Below are positions 23,047-34,334 of a DNA stretch of 64,000 nt, in pieces. The stretch's first letter is position 1, and each line of letters opens with the position of its first letter. The translations under genes were made by a program, and so were the position numbers. The stretch covers positions 41,982,190 to 42,046,189 of the forward strand of contig CM045761.1 in assembly GCA_025200525.1 (NCBI GenBank), in the 5' to 3' direction. The notes under the pieces were generated by a model that was not told where the DNA came from, did no database searches, and worked only from the letters and a program-made list of their open reading frames with translations. Origin of the DNA: Camellia lanceoleosa. Lineage: Eukaryota; Streptophyta; Magnoliopsida; Ericales; Theaceae.

Positions 23047-26000
23047 CTAGGTAACCAACACAGAATCTTTCTCTTTGAACAGAGCTAGGTTCTGCCGATG
23101 CTGCTCCAAAGCACCTTCACACTCCTTGATAGTCTCCTCCAAGGATACAATCATCACCACATTGTCTACGTGCTCGAGGAAACCATCGACTGTCCGAAGC
23201 CTATTCCTCATCCACGATAGGTCAAAGTCGTTCCTCTTAAAATCGCTCAAGTTGGCCTCAGCACTTTCCATGAACTTGTTGGGGGTTGTCAGAATCTGCT
23301 TGGTGGCAAGGTCATAATAAAGCTGGCAAATGACTCTAGCAGCACTGTCTGCACTATAGTTCCAGGAACATCAAAGGCAGTAAAGGTACCTAGATGCAGT
23401 GCCTGGATACGAGCAAGAGTGGGAGCAGCTTCAGAGGAGACCCAATAACTTAGGAAATAAATTTTCTCTGAGGACTGAGGGGACTTTCTTACGCCACCGC
23501 CAACTTCAATCACTAGAGGGAGGCTGGTAGAGCGACCAAAGGTCTAAGGGAGATGCATTTACCCTGAAGATGATTGCCCAGCAGCATTAAAGTGGGTAGA
23601 TGTTGGCTGGTGACTGGGTGAACTGGCCTTGCGAGAAAGACCAAAGCTGTCTGCACCATCATATCTCTCCGAAAAGAGGTCAATGTTCAAATCTGGTACA
23701 ACAGTGGTATCCATCCCAGTATAAAAATCTTGGGACACCCCAAGGTCAGCTGACACTTTTGGAAAGTGAATGGGGTATAAGTCTACCAGCTGTTCAGAGG
23801 TTGTCGAAGCAACTAAATCAAAGGTCCTAACAATAGCAGTAACAATGTAGGCAACTAAAATGACAGCTACCTCTGCAAGTCAGTCTAAATGTAGAGGGGC
23901 CACAGTAGGAACAGTGGAAGCAACCGTTACACTTGTATTCCCCTCAGCCACTTGGACGTTTGGAAGTGGGGCCTGTTGAACCAATGGGGACTCAGTGGAC
24001 TGGAAAGAACCACCAGATGCAGCTCCAAAGGGAGGTGGTGCAACTTCCAACGGCTCTCTCATGCCACGATATTCCCTTAGGGTCTCAGGGACAAAATCAT
24101 CTCCACAAACAGAGGAATGGTCGGAGCGCACAGAATCAACGGGGTTTGGAGGCACTACACCCTCAGCAACTAGACCACCCACAACAACTTCCACAGTAGG
24201 GAGAACTTCTTCATTTTCTGCAGCCTTCACAACTGGTTCAGTCTCGGCAACTGGCTCAGCCTCAGTAGTTAGTTCGGCCCTAACACTTGGTTCCTCTTCA
24301 ACATTTGGAAGTACCATCCTGCGGGTCCTGAATCTTGTGACCCTTGTAGCAATGGGAAGGTTGTCGTCGTCCGAATCTGAAGAAATTCCAATGGTAGTAG
24401 AAGAACCTCCGGGGCCCGAAGGTGGTATGGTCGATGGGCCTTTAAATGGAAAAAGATTATGTGATTACTAAAGTAAATGTAAGAAGCCCAAGGTAGTAAT
24501 GCAAAATATTTTCTAAGTATGGATACCTTTTGGAGTCTCTTCCTACTTGGTGAGGCATGTGCTTCAGCAACTGATGCCGCTATTGCTTGGGCTGCTCTCA
24601 GTCTGGAGTGGGTCATGCATACTGTTGCGCCAACTTGAGAGGGAGCAATTTGCAAAGGTTGAACAGACATTGCCCCAGACGGGTGAGGCTCTTCTACGGA
24701 AGGCAGAAATAGAAGCTTGAAACAACAAAATATACTGGTCTGTTTCTCTCGACCAGAAGGGAGACGAATGGATAAGTCAAACTACGGGATGGGCTCCATC
24801 CCAGAGACAACGGGAGCACTGTTGCAAAAATTGAAAAAAGAAATGAGGTTGCGGTGCCAGAACAGCCTATTACTGGGAGTAAAGGTGCCCATTCTCCTAA
24901 GTGAGGGAAGCTCCATGAAGCTTACGCCCTCTACAAATAGAGCGATATAATCACGGGCAAATCGCTGAAAGCTCTAGTGGAAATCAATCTGAGGCGGAGG
25001 GGCATGTGGGATGCCCTGATCCATTTTGAACTGCCTAAGGACCTTGTCTGGTTGATAGACGATGTTGGACATGCCCTCTTCGTTCTACACGGGTAGAAAT
25101 CTGGGACGTATCATAGAAGCAATAAGAAGGGAGTTGGCCTGGACACTATCGAGGGAGAAATAAACATGGTGAGCCTTAGAAAAATAAAATGGAACCACAG
25201 AAATGCCTAGAAGAAGCTGAGTGAAAGGGCGGAACACACACTCCTCCATGCGGTCGACGTAATCCGCAAAGGGTCTATTGGTGCCAAGACTAGACCATCG
25301 AGAGATGCGAGAGAGGGATTAGCGCACCTGCCTCGTGACAGGTCGACCCTCCACATCAAGAACAAGACGAACCTTTTCATCAAGGACCTCATCGGTGAAG
25401 AATGGCTCATGCTCTTTAGGGATGGGGCCCATAGCAGGGAATCTCTCATAGAAAAAAGCAGTCAAGAACTGAGTGTGTACAAAGCTCCATACATCATAGC
25501 GGCCCATGGATCGCTCCATGTCCGAATGGATGAGGTCAAGGCGGAAATATAAGTTCCCTAGAAAGAAAGAGGCCAAAAGAATCTAACTGCCGCTGTAAAG
25601 CTTAACAGCCAAAGGAAACACCAGGGGATTGATGCTCTTGGCAGGGTTGCTAGGGAGAACAAAAAAGGAAATGAAATAACTGACGAAGGCAGCCAGGTAC
25701 AAGTCGCCGAGGTAGCCCGGCCCAACTACAGAGCCGCGGCTCTTCTCTGTGATGTCGCCTACAACTGGTTGCAGGTTCTTGAAAAAATGCTTCAGCCAAG
25801 AAAGATAGGTGGTTTTGTCTCTCTTAGGTCTCTCTTGGAGCAGTTCCCTAGTCTTAAGGTCATACCAGGAGCCATACTTCCGCGCCTCCCGAAAGGCACT
25901 TTGGAGGGCAATGACAATAACCTGTTCTGCAGAAGTCAGGGACGTTGGATCGAAGCGATGATCACCACGGGTGCTCAAGTGCAGAAGGATGGCAACATCT

Positions 26001-26443
26001 TCCGGGGTGGGGGTATCTCTCCCCATGCCAAGGCAAAAGTGTGACTGTTGCGGCCCCAATGGGAGACAACCATATCAGTGTTGGTCTGAACCTTGTTCAC
26101 TGATAACTCTCTCGAAATCAAAATGGCATTGAAAAGATGAACATCCCGCAAACGCTACTCGAAGTCATCATCTGCAATAATGTCATCCACTTAGAGGGAC
26201 CAATCTGCTGGGGGGCCGGAGTGAGCGTTATAGTAGACGTATGAATGGGAAAAGTCGTCACGCTCAACGTGAAACCGCAGCACAAAGACTGGGTTCACCA
26301 TGTCAGCATCATCCAAAGTGGCCTATCCAAAAGGGAGCAGAAGCTTTTCCAGAAGGGGTCAGCCAGCCCTCCAAAGTATGGGGCCCTCCTCCACCCAGTG
26401 GGGGTGGGGCAGTCCTGTCGGGTAAAAACCTTGTGCTGGCCAT
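23047..26443 (-). pseudogene. Element 1 antisense ORF with plant mobile domain (broken)
   Basis: A minus-strand gene between integrase and the 3' LTR. The likely start is the ATG at 26443 (MASTRFLPDRTA), about 120 bp below a TATA box. The region 26059-25200 resembles the plant mobile domain (PMD), known from host proteins such as MAIN/MAIL1 and from antisense ORFs of Tat elements. It shows FCLGMGRDTPTPEDVAILL, then YLAAFVSYFISFFVLPS with NPLVFPLAVKLYSGS, then YDVWSFVHTQFLTAFFYERF. The tail (24670-23047) is low-complexity and acidic and ends in a helical, charged segment (EETIKECEGALEQHRQ). GT-AG signals at 24526-24440 suggest an intron, but my reading of the phase does not match across it. 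Several frameshifts and stops occur. The function is unknown. Confidence 0.75.
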
Positions 26444-26560
26444 GAGGAAGAAATAAAGAAAGGTAAAGAAAACTTTGGAAGGTGGGGGCAAGGAAGAGAA
26501 GGAGACAAGAAGACAAAAGATGTGTTTGGGCAAAAGTGGGGGACCAGTGGACCCAAGGCT

Positions 26561-26740
26561 GCTATTTATAAAGAAAGCAGCAAAAGGGCGCCGACATGCC
26601 TCCCTAGGCCCGTTATGACCTGTCAGTCAAGAGGGGGCCTTTTTAGAGCCGATGCAATTTCTGACCCAACCGACGCAACCCTTGGGTTACTTGCTGACGT
26701 CATGTACGTGTGGAAAACCAGGAGCATGTCCTCCATGCAC
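26561..26740 (-). promoter_or_regulatory. candidate promoter of the antisense ORF
   Basis: On the minus strand CTTTATAAATAGC (26573-26561) is a good TATA box about 120 bp upstream of the ATG at 26443. Upstream of it, within about 50 bp, are three ACGT-core sites: palindromic TGACGTCA at 26695-26702, TACGTG near 26705-26710 and GCACGT near 26738. Such sites bind bZIP factors in plants. The leader between TATA and ATG is pyrimidine-rich, as in many plant 5' UTRs. Confidence 0.55.
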
Positions 26741-26752
26741 GTAGGGGGAAAA
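26741..26752 (+). other. Element 1 polypurine tract
   Basis: GTAGGGGGAAAA directly precedes the TGTAAAGGGT start of the 3' LTR. It is the expected plus-strand primer site. Confidence 0.85.
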
Positions 26753-29495
26753 TGTAAAGGGTCAGAATTTAAGCCCCAAACTAAGTATGGGCCTAAGTAC
26801 TGAGGTCGTCCCAAAGAGACGACCAAGAATGAAAAAGGAGCATGGGCTAAAGCCCAAGGGAAGTAGGCCAACAGTGGACCGAAGCAGATTCGACCCGCCA
26901 AGGGTCCAAGTAGACTCTACGAAGGAAAATGCCCAAGTCAAGTTACAGAGGCAACAATTGCAGCGGTGAAGTTGCGGAGGGAACATGTGCAGCGGGAAAG
27001 TTGTTGAGGCATTTTGCCTCAATGCTGCCATTTCTAATATCTCCGGTTCTGCCGTCATCCGAAGTTGCCGAGGAAAAGAGAAATCTGATGCAACTAAGTT
27101 GCAGAAGCAACACTTGCAACGGCCAAGTTGCAGAGTCACTTTGTCCCAGCGCCGCCATTTAAGGTAATGTGGATGCCGCCGCCATTCCAAATAATATTGG
27201 TACCACAGCCATCTGGAGTTGCTGAGGAAAGGAGAAAACCGAAGCAACTAAGTTGCAGAGGCAGTACTTGTAGTGCCCAAGTTGGGAGGCATTCTATCAG
27301 CGCCGTCATCTCTAATATCTTTGATCCTGCCGTCTGAACTTACCGTAGGAAATGACTACTGCAACAACTACGACCATAGCAACTAAGTTGCAGAAGGAAT
27401 ATCCTGCCAAGGTGATAGCAGCCTTTGAGAGAGGCCTCCCTCTATAAGTAGAGGCTGAAGCTTGGCGCTGATAGTAGGCCCCCAAAGTTCATTTAACTTG
27501 GTGCTGATAATAGGCCTTAAGACTTACTGGTTGGAGCTGATAACAAGCCTAGAGATACCAGTTTAACGCGGCATTCCTGCGAAGATGGGAGTAGGGAAGC
27601 CCAAGCATAAGGGACTTTCTTTCCATTACCCAGGTCATAGACTTGCCTTAGTTGCACAGGCAGGACTAAGGAAGTCCCCTTGGGCTTGGTACTAAGGCAT
27701 AGCACAGCTGATAGCAGGCTTGGTTGTGGCCTTCGCCCTAGGAAGCTGGGGAGTTTGTGGTTAGATGGCTAAGGGTGGAGGCTTCGCTGAGGTGAACACG
27801 AACATAACCGATAGTAGGCTAATGGAGTCCTGAGAATGCATGTACTGATCAAATAGAGCTACAAAGGCAAGTGTAGCGGCAAGGTTCACTGCTGCAAGTG
27901 CACTTGCTAAGGTTCAGGCTGAGAAGGCAAATGCAGAGGCAAACACTTCCGTCGCAACTGCACTTGCTGAGGCTTGAAAGCGGAGTTGCAGCGCCAAACA
28001 CTCCCGTCGCAACTACACTTTCTGAGGTTCAAAAAACTAGTTACGGAGGTAAACAGATGGTACACAGTACATCCAGAGGGACACATGGCACCTTTAGCCT
28101 GGTGGCTCAAGGCAGAATATTTTGTGTGATCCTGAGGAACACCTGTCTTCTCTTTATTTGGCCATTTGGTGTCCTTTTGGTGCCAAGGAAAAGCCTATAA
28201 ATAAGACCCATTTCCCAAGATTCAACAAGAGAAATTTTGGGAATTTGGGAGAGATGTTGCCCATTGTGGTACTGTCATACACTTCTTGAGCTACTTGCTT
28301 TACCCTCACCCAGTTACACACTCTCTAACTCCCATACAGTTGCTACTACTCATTTCCCAGCCACTTCCACCTAGGGATGGCAATTTGAAACCGGCCCGAT
28401 GGTGACCCGACTCCCCGACCCCGAATTGAGCGGGTTTTCCCCGAAAAATACCCCCGCGAGGACGGGGATGGTATTTAAAATTAAATCCCCGATCAGTTCC
28501 GGGCGGGGGCGAGATTAGTGTCCCGGCCCGTGCAGCCCGCCCCGTCCTCGATCCCCGACCCGATTTTTCCCCGACATTAAATTATAATTTTACCCTTATA
28601 TAGATATATATATAAACCAGGTCTCTCAAATCAGTCTCAGATTTCATTTCTCTCATCTACCCCGTCTCTCTCAACTCTCTCTACCTCACTGACTTCTCTC
28701 TCTCTCAGATCAACCACTGCCGCCGTCCAGGTCCAGCTCACACCACCACCACCACATCGCGTCTCTCATCCACTCCACCACCGCGTCTCATCCACTCCTT
28801 CTTCTCGACGTCGCCGACCACCACCGCGTCTCATCCACTCCCTCTTCTCGAAGTCCCTGACCACCACCGCCACCACCTCGTCTCATCCTCTCCCTCACAG
28901 ATCAGATCTTTTTTTTTGTTTTTGTTTTCAGATCTGTCCACTCCCTCACAAATCTGAAAACTCCCTCACAGATCCCTCTTTTTTCTTGTATTTTCCGAAA
29001 CTTTTTTTAGTTGTTGATGATGAAATTTTCTGAAACTTTTTTGAATTTTTTTTTTTCAGATCTGTTTTTAGATGATTAACTTCTTCTTGTTGTTGTTGAT
29101 GATGAGTTCTATTTTTTGAAACTTGTTTTAGATGATGAACTTGTTGTTGTTGATGATGAAATTTTCTGAAACTTTCTGATTTGTTTTTTTTTTTTTTTGT
29201 TTTAGATCTGTTTTTAGATGATGAACATTGTTGATGATGATGAGCTGTATATTCTGAATATTATTTTTTTTTGCCGGGGAATGCTCGGGGTCGGGGAAAC
29301 CCGATCCGTTGAGGACGAGGATACACTTTCCCGTCGGATCGGGCGGGAAATTCGGACATCGGGGATCGGGGACGGGGAGTGTGGTCCCCGGCCCGGCCCC
29401 GCCCCGCCCCGTTTCCATTCCTACTTCCACCATTGTTTAACTATTAGCATAGTTTTGCCTCTCTAATCACCTCTCTAACCTTGAACCTTCCTACA
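26753..29495 (+). mobile_element. Element 1 3' LTR (with hAT insertion)
   Basis: 2,743 bp from TGTAAAGGGT to CCTACA. It is about 1 kb longer than the 5' LTR because of the hAT element at 28372-29423. TATA box TATAAATAAG at about 28196-28205 corresponds to TATAAATAGG in the 5' copy. The 5-bp target ACTAT follows immediately. Confidence 0.93.
28372..29423. mobile_element. non-autonomous hAT element, GC-rich termini
   Basis: 1,052 bp with ends TAGGGATGGCAAT and ...CCATTCCTA. The 8-bp target CTTCCACC is duplicated perfectly at 28364-28371 and 29424-29431, and the 5' LTR carries the unoccupied single site. The outer about 200 bp on each side are extremely rich in CCCCGACCC/CGGGG, forming long GC-rich inverted arms. 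The centre is pyrimidine-rich, with imperfect repeats of CCACCACCGC...TCTCATCCACTCC (28740-28900) and GATGATGAACTTGTTGTTG (29080-29240). No transposase. Confidence 0.95.
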
Positions 29496-29545
29496 ACTAT
29501 TTTGTAAATATGCTTTTTGTTGAAAAATAAAATAAAATTTCATTA

Positions 29546-29595
29546 AGAAAACGTATTTTGTAATTAGAAAACATATTTACAAAATACATTTTCAA
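29546..29595. repeat. left copy of 50-bp direct repeat flanking the viral insertion
   Basis: Identical over 50 bp to 36753-36802. It begins AGAAAACGTATTTTG and ends TACATTTTCAA. Its left flank (TTTCATTA) continues the host repeat seen in inverted orientation near 42700. Confidence 0.95.
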
Positions 29596-30243
29596 AATTT
29601 ATAGAAAACGGAAGCAGAAACATAAAGAAAATGAAGAAGGAAACAGCACAAATAATACTAAAAATAAGTTAAACTAACATTGTAAGAAATAATAAAAGAA
29701 AACAGTTTAAATAAACATTAATAATAAAACTTACAATTGTTTAATGGATTGAAACTAACAATTCTTCAAAATACATAACTTGAAAACGGACTTGAAAAGA
29801 AAGTTACAGAGATAGGTTTTTCTCTTGAGGAAGGGATGCTCTCAATTTTTCTAACCTCGCTTATTCTTGGTGAAGAGGCCCTTTTATAATCAAAAGAGAC
29901 CACCACTGTTAGCCTTGTGAGTGATTGCTGTGAGCCTTGTGAGTGAATAGTTTTGACTTGAAAGGAGCATCAGAAGCACATGGGAGTTGTCTGCTGCTTT
30001 CGGTGAATTATTAAAGCTTTTACTGTGCTGAATTTGTCGGTGGAATGAATCATAATGAATGATGAATAGTAATGTTGACTTTTTGATGAATAGTGACAGT
30101 AAAGTTGACTTTTTTTACTATTCATTGCTTGGAGGCATGTGACTGAGGGAATCAAATATAGATATATATATCAGCAGCTTTTCTCAAAAGACGAGTATTG
30201 ATTGAAGCTGATAATTATAGCTATATAGAATCCAATGACTGAA
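29596..30243 (-). promoter_or_regulatory. viral intergenic region with TATA box
   Basis: Downstream of ORF2, the minus strand holds TTATAAAAGGGCC near 29890-29878, a strong TATA box of the kind that starts the terminally redundant pararetroviral transcript. Upstream of it are several copies of ATGAATAGT / ATTCATCA and AAAGTCAAC (30040-30130), and two copies of CACTCACAAGGCT. In circular caulimovirid genomes this region lies between the last ORF and ORF1. I do not see a Met-tRNA primer site here, so the start of the transcribed leader may be missing. Confidence 0.6.
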
Positions 30244-31595
30244 CTAAGCATATGGGTCCTGAGCATCTTGGAACTCGGGTCCATATGGAGTTTGAGTAGT
30301 TGAACCTTCAGAAGAGTTTGAACCGTCTGAACCACCTTCTGAACTGCTGTTATCCGAGTCTGATTTGGCTTGGGCCATGAGTAAACGAGCCATTTGGAGG
30401 AGTTCATCTTTGGATGACTTGGACTTGGGCTTAACCTTTGATTTGGATTTATCCTTTGACTTGGGCTGGTCAGAACTGGGCTTTGCTGACTTGGATTTAA
30501 TCTTTGATTTGGATGACTTGGGCTTGGAAGAACTGGATGATGGGCTTCCAAGATTGACTGGAGGAAGTTGGCTTCCTTGAGTGACTGGAGCAGTTGGGAT
30601 CTGATGAGCTTTAACCATGGCAGGTGTAGGAGCATGAATGTTAATCGGGAACTCAGTTTGAACAATATCAACAATTCGTTGAATCTTGAAGTTATCCCAC
30701 CATTTAACCTTATGTAGCCGCTGAATCACTTTACCAGAAATACCATATTGCCATTTGAATATCCAAGGGATCTTATATTTGGATATAAAATAAGCAATTG
30801 AGGAATTCTCTTTGTGGAGTGAATGAGAAAACAAAGGAAAAGTAATTGACTTGATCCAAAATTCGATGGGAAGATATCTGGGATGGCACCATAATGTGTC
30901 CACCATCTCAGAAACCAAGTAGGTAATTCTGACTTAAACTTTTGATCAAATTGAAGAAACCAGGAGTGACTAAATGTTTCATTTTGATATAGGAGGACTT
31001 TGAACCAGGCATCAATATAATCATAATAATTATACTGAAGGGAGTGATTAGGTAAATCTCGAAGTTGATAAGGAGAACCCCATTCAACTAAGGAAACAAT
31101 ATTGTGAATATAAAGTGAATGGTAAACCACTTTACTAGTGTAAGTACGATCATAAATGGGTTTAATCACAATTGACTGATGGTTGAACAGGATGTCTTTA
31201 TAGAAGGTAATTGTTTTCTCTGGATGGAGAGGAACAAAATGCCATCCAGGAGGGAAATAAGTTTTAACCAGATCATTAACAGATTGACTCTTTGGGTGAC
31301 TAGGTTCTTTGAAAAAGAGATTAATAGTTGTTGAGTCAACATAATCAGATCGAGCAGTTTTAATAGGATTAGGAGGGTATGGAGTAACTGCTTGGCTAGA
31401 TGAAGCAAAAGGATCATAGGCCAAAGCAGATGTGAAACTGGGTTGAGGAGTACTACCAAGAACTTGGTAACGGTTAATCATTTCAATAGGATGGTATTGG
31501 GTGACTAACTCCAAAGGAGGGATAAAAGGCTGACTAGTTGGAACTAAGGCTTTAGAAGGGGGCCTTGGGCGAGACATCTGTTTAAAAAGAAACAA
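30244..31595 (-). pseudogene. viral ORF2, unknown function (broken)
   Basis: Two overlapping reading frames (31595-30726 and 30918-30244) form one gene interrupted by a frameshift near 30900-30730. The protein would start at 31595 or at the in-frame ATG at 31577. It has a Pro/Ser-rich head, then a conserved aromatic-rich region with motifs like HYNYYDYIDAWFK-type and SELPTWFLRWWTHYGAIP. It ends in a low-complexity Ser/Lys tail (repeats of KSK, KPKSK, then SDNSSSEGGS). This domain is widespread in plant genomes downstream of caulimovirid pol. I know no demonstrated function for it. The match to florendovirus ORF2 is from memory. Confidence 0.7.
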
Positions 31596-31849
31596 AGGTT
31601 AGCAATAAAGATTAGCAACCACTAAGGAGATCTAAATAAGTCTGATGAAAATCCAAACAGTTGTAATAATCAAAAGTAAATGGCGACGAGCTTGGATTTG
31701 ATGGTCTTGAATGTATTGAGCACGTTTAGTAGTTTTTTGGCTAATTTTAATGCAATGCGATAGCGCTTTGGTGAATCGGATCACGGTAATGGGTAATTCG
31801 GGATTTATGGTAAGAGATAAAAGGAGTGGCCATCCCTATCCCCCCTGTA

Positions 31850-33820
31850 AAAATTTCCGGGTAAGAAAATCATGAATAGAATTTTGACAACCAGGTAAAT
31901 ATTCAATATCAAAATCAAAAATACTTAAAATAGATTGCCAACGAGCAAAAATTTGCTTACTAGCAAGATTTTTAACATCTTTTTCTAAAACATATTTAGT
32001 AGATTTGCAGTCAACACGAAGTAAAAAGTTTTGATTTAAAATATCATCTTGAAATTTACTAATACATAAAACAGTAGATAAAATTTCTTTTTTAATAGTA
32101 CTATAGTTTAATTGTGTTTTATTCCAAACACCAGAGTGATAACGAACAATTTGTTCAGATGATTGAGGAGTAACTTTCTGAAGAAAAATGCTACCATAAC
32201 CAATATCAGAAGCATCGGTTTAAATAATTTTGAAGGAGTTCTCAGTAGGAATACCAAGACAAGGGAGAGACTTAACATATTGTTTGACTTGTTTAACAAT
32301 AGCAGTATGAACAGAAGACCAAGGAGGAGGATTATCCTTTAACTTATCAAACAGAGGTTGACAAGTTTTCCTAAGATCTTTGTAAAATTCAAAGAATATA
32401 ATTCGATGATCCTAAAAAACGCTAGAAGTTGAGTTTTATGTAAGATTCCATCAGGAAATTTAGACGCAAATTCAATGGAACGACTAATAGGTAAAATAGT
32501 ATTTTGGTGAATATCATAACCTAAAAATCGGACTTTGGTTTGAAACAATTTAATCTTAGGAGCAGAAATGACTAGACCATGACTCTTAATGGTATAAAAG
32601 AAGGCGAAGATGTTTCCGTGTTCACTAATTGATTTTGAAAAATAAGAATATCATCTATATAAACTATGGAAAAATGACTAAATGGATTGAAAATATCATT
32701 CATTATATGTTGAAATTCACTAGGAGCATTTTTAACCCAAATGGCATGACATTCCGTTCATAGTGTCCAAATGGTGTAGTGAAAGCGCTTTTATATCTAT
32801 CCTAGGATGAATTTGAATTTGCCAAAACCACTTTTTAAATCAAATTTACTAAAAATAACAAATTGACTAAGTCTTTTAATCAAATCTTTTTATTAGGAAT
32901 AGGATACCTAATCCATTCTAAAACAAAGATTTAAAGGTTTGTAATTAATGACTAATCGAGGGACACCTCGTTCTAATTCAAAGATTTTTATTAACATAAA
33001 AAGCAGGACAAGACCATGGGGATTTACTCGGACTAATTATTCTATTTTTTAACAATTCATTAATTTCTTTTTTACACATTTCAAGTAATTCATGATTCAT
33101 TTGAATAGGTCTAGATTTAGTAGGAATTTGTTTTTCATTAAAATTTTTGATATATGGCAAAGTAACTACATGTTTTTTCCTATGCCAAAACGCAGTAGGT
33201 AAAGTGGAACAAACAGTTGATTCAAGTTTTAATTTAAATTCATTAATCTAAGAAATAATTACAGGATCAGTTAATTGTTGATCAATTCGTTTGTAATTAA
33301 TTTCTTCTTTAAGAAATTTTAAATGTCTACTTAATCGATTAATAGTGTGAGAGATAGAACAATCTTTTAATTGATTTAATTCTAACATTTCAGGTGGAGA
33401 TAAGAATTTAAATGTAACAGGTTGACCGAAAACATGAGTAGTTATTCCTTCACTAGATGTAGTAAATGGATATAGTAAATAGATAAATGGTGTACCTAAA
33501 ATGATTTTACCAGCCATGAAATTTGCTAAAACAAATGAGGCCTTAAACCAGACAGTATTGTGACAAACATGAACTTTAGGTAATTTATATTTAATATGCA
33601 TTTTACTACCATTAGCGAGGTTAATCTTTCATGACATTTTTCATAATATTTAGTAGGAGTAAACCTTCTTGAATGCAATTTAAATCAGACCAAGATCAAT
33701 TAATGCAACAAGTTCTAATTCAAAGTTATTAATAACAATTTTAATTTTTGAATACCATTTTTAATATAAATTTTATTAATTAGATTTAATCTTTTATTTT
33801 CAAGATTGTTTGATTGAGAT
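31850..33820 (-). pseudogene. viral protease, reverse transcriptase and RNase H region (broken)
   Basis: The polyprotein C-terminal half in fragments. The protease-like part (about 33780-33250) includes the ORF 33601-33248 with IILGTPFIYLLYPF. RT follows: an ORF at 33160-32978 with SPWSCPAFYV, the catalytic YIDD encoded at 32661-32650, and RFLGYDIHQ at about 32530. RNase H lies at about 32290-31860. Stops and small indels separate all pieces. Relative order, the lack of integrase and the continuous polyprotein plan distinguish it from Gypsy pol. Confidence 0.85.
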
Positions 33821-34334
33821 TGGTGTGATCGATTATCGAATAGAAGGTTTTCAGGATTAGTATGGTCAGAATCATGACCAGATTCATCAGGAGATTCAAT
33901 ATTATTATCTTGGAAATTTTCTAAATTTTTATTAGGTTTTAATGTAATAATTTCGTCTTCTAAATGTTGATCTTTATTTTGTAGTTCTTTAATAGTTTGT
34001 TTAATCTGATTGATTTCTTGTTGTAAATCTTGAAGTGTAACTTCTTTTTGTTTATTCTTAAATCTTTCTAAAGTTTTAGATAGACTAATAATTGGTTTAT
34101 CTTGTCTAGGTCTAGAATCGATTATTAATTAATAAAGATTTAAGTCTATCAAGATATTTCTTCTTTAATTACGATCATCTAATTTACTAATTAGTTCAAT
34201 AAGAGCGATTCTTCTTGATTTTATTTAGTAAGAACGAATTTGTTTAACAGTTTACAACAAACATCATTACATCCTAATTCTATATTATTATCGAATCATT
34301 ACTAGGTGAATGGTAATCGGATGAAGTATTCGGA

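Larger units (their letters stand above)
9637..29495 (+). mobile_element. Element 1: complete Tat-lineage Gypsy retrotransposon with nested insertions
   Basis: The boundaries are exact. The LTR pair begins TGTA(G/A)AGGGT and ends CTTACA/CCTACA, and the 5-bp target ACTAT is duplicated at 9632-9636 and 29496-29500. Order: LTR, primer site, gag, protease, RT, RNase H, second (archaeal-type) RNase H, integrase, antisense ORF, polypurine tract, LTR. The second RNase H plus an antisense ORF define the Tat lineage. Removing the nested solo LTR and two hAT elements leaves about 13.8 kb. Every frame is interrupted, so it is not autonomous. By eye about 14 of the first 165 LTR positions differ between copies, almost all transitions, so it is an old methylated insertion. 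Confidence 0.95.

Noticed and set aside
24440..24526. Firm intron in the Element 1 antisense ORF
   Set aside because: GT-AG signals are present, but exon phases on either side did not match in my reading and the frame is open through it. Kept only as a possibility.
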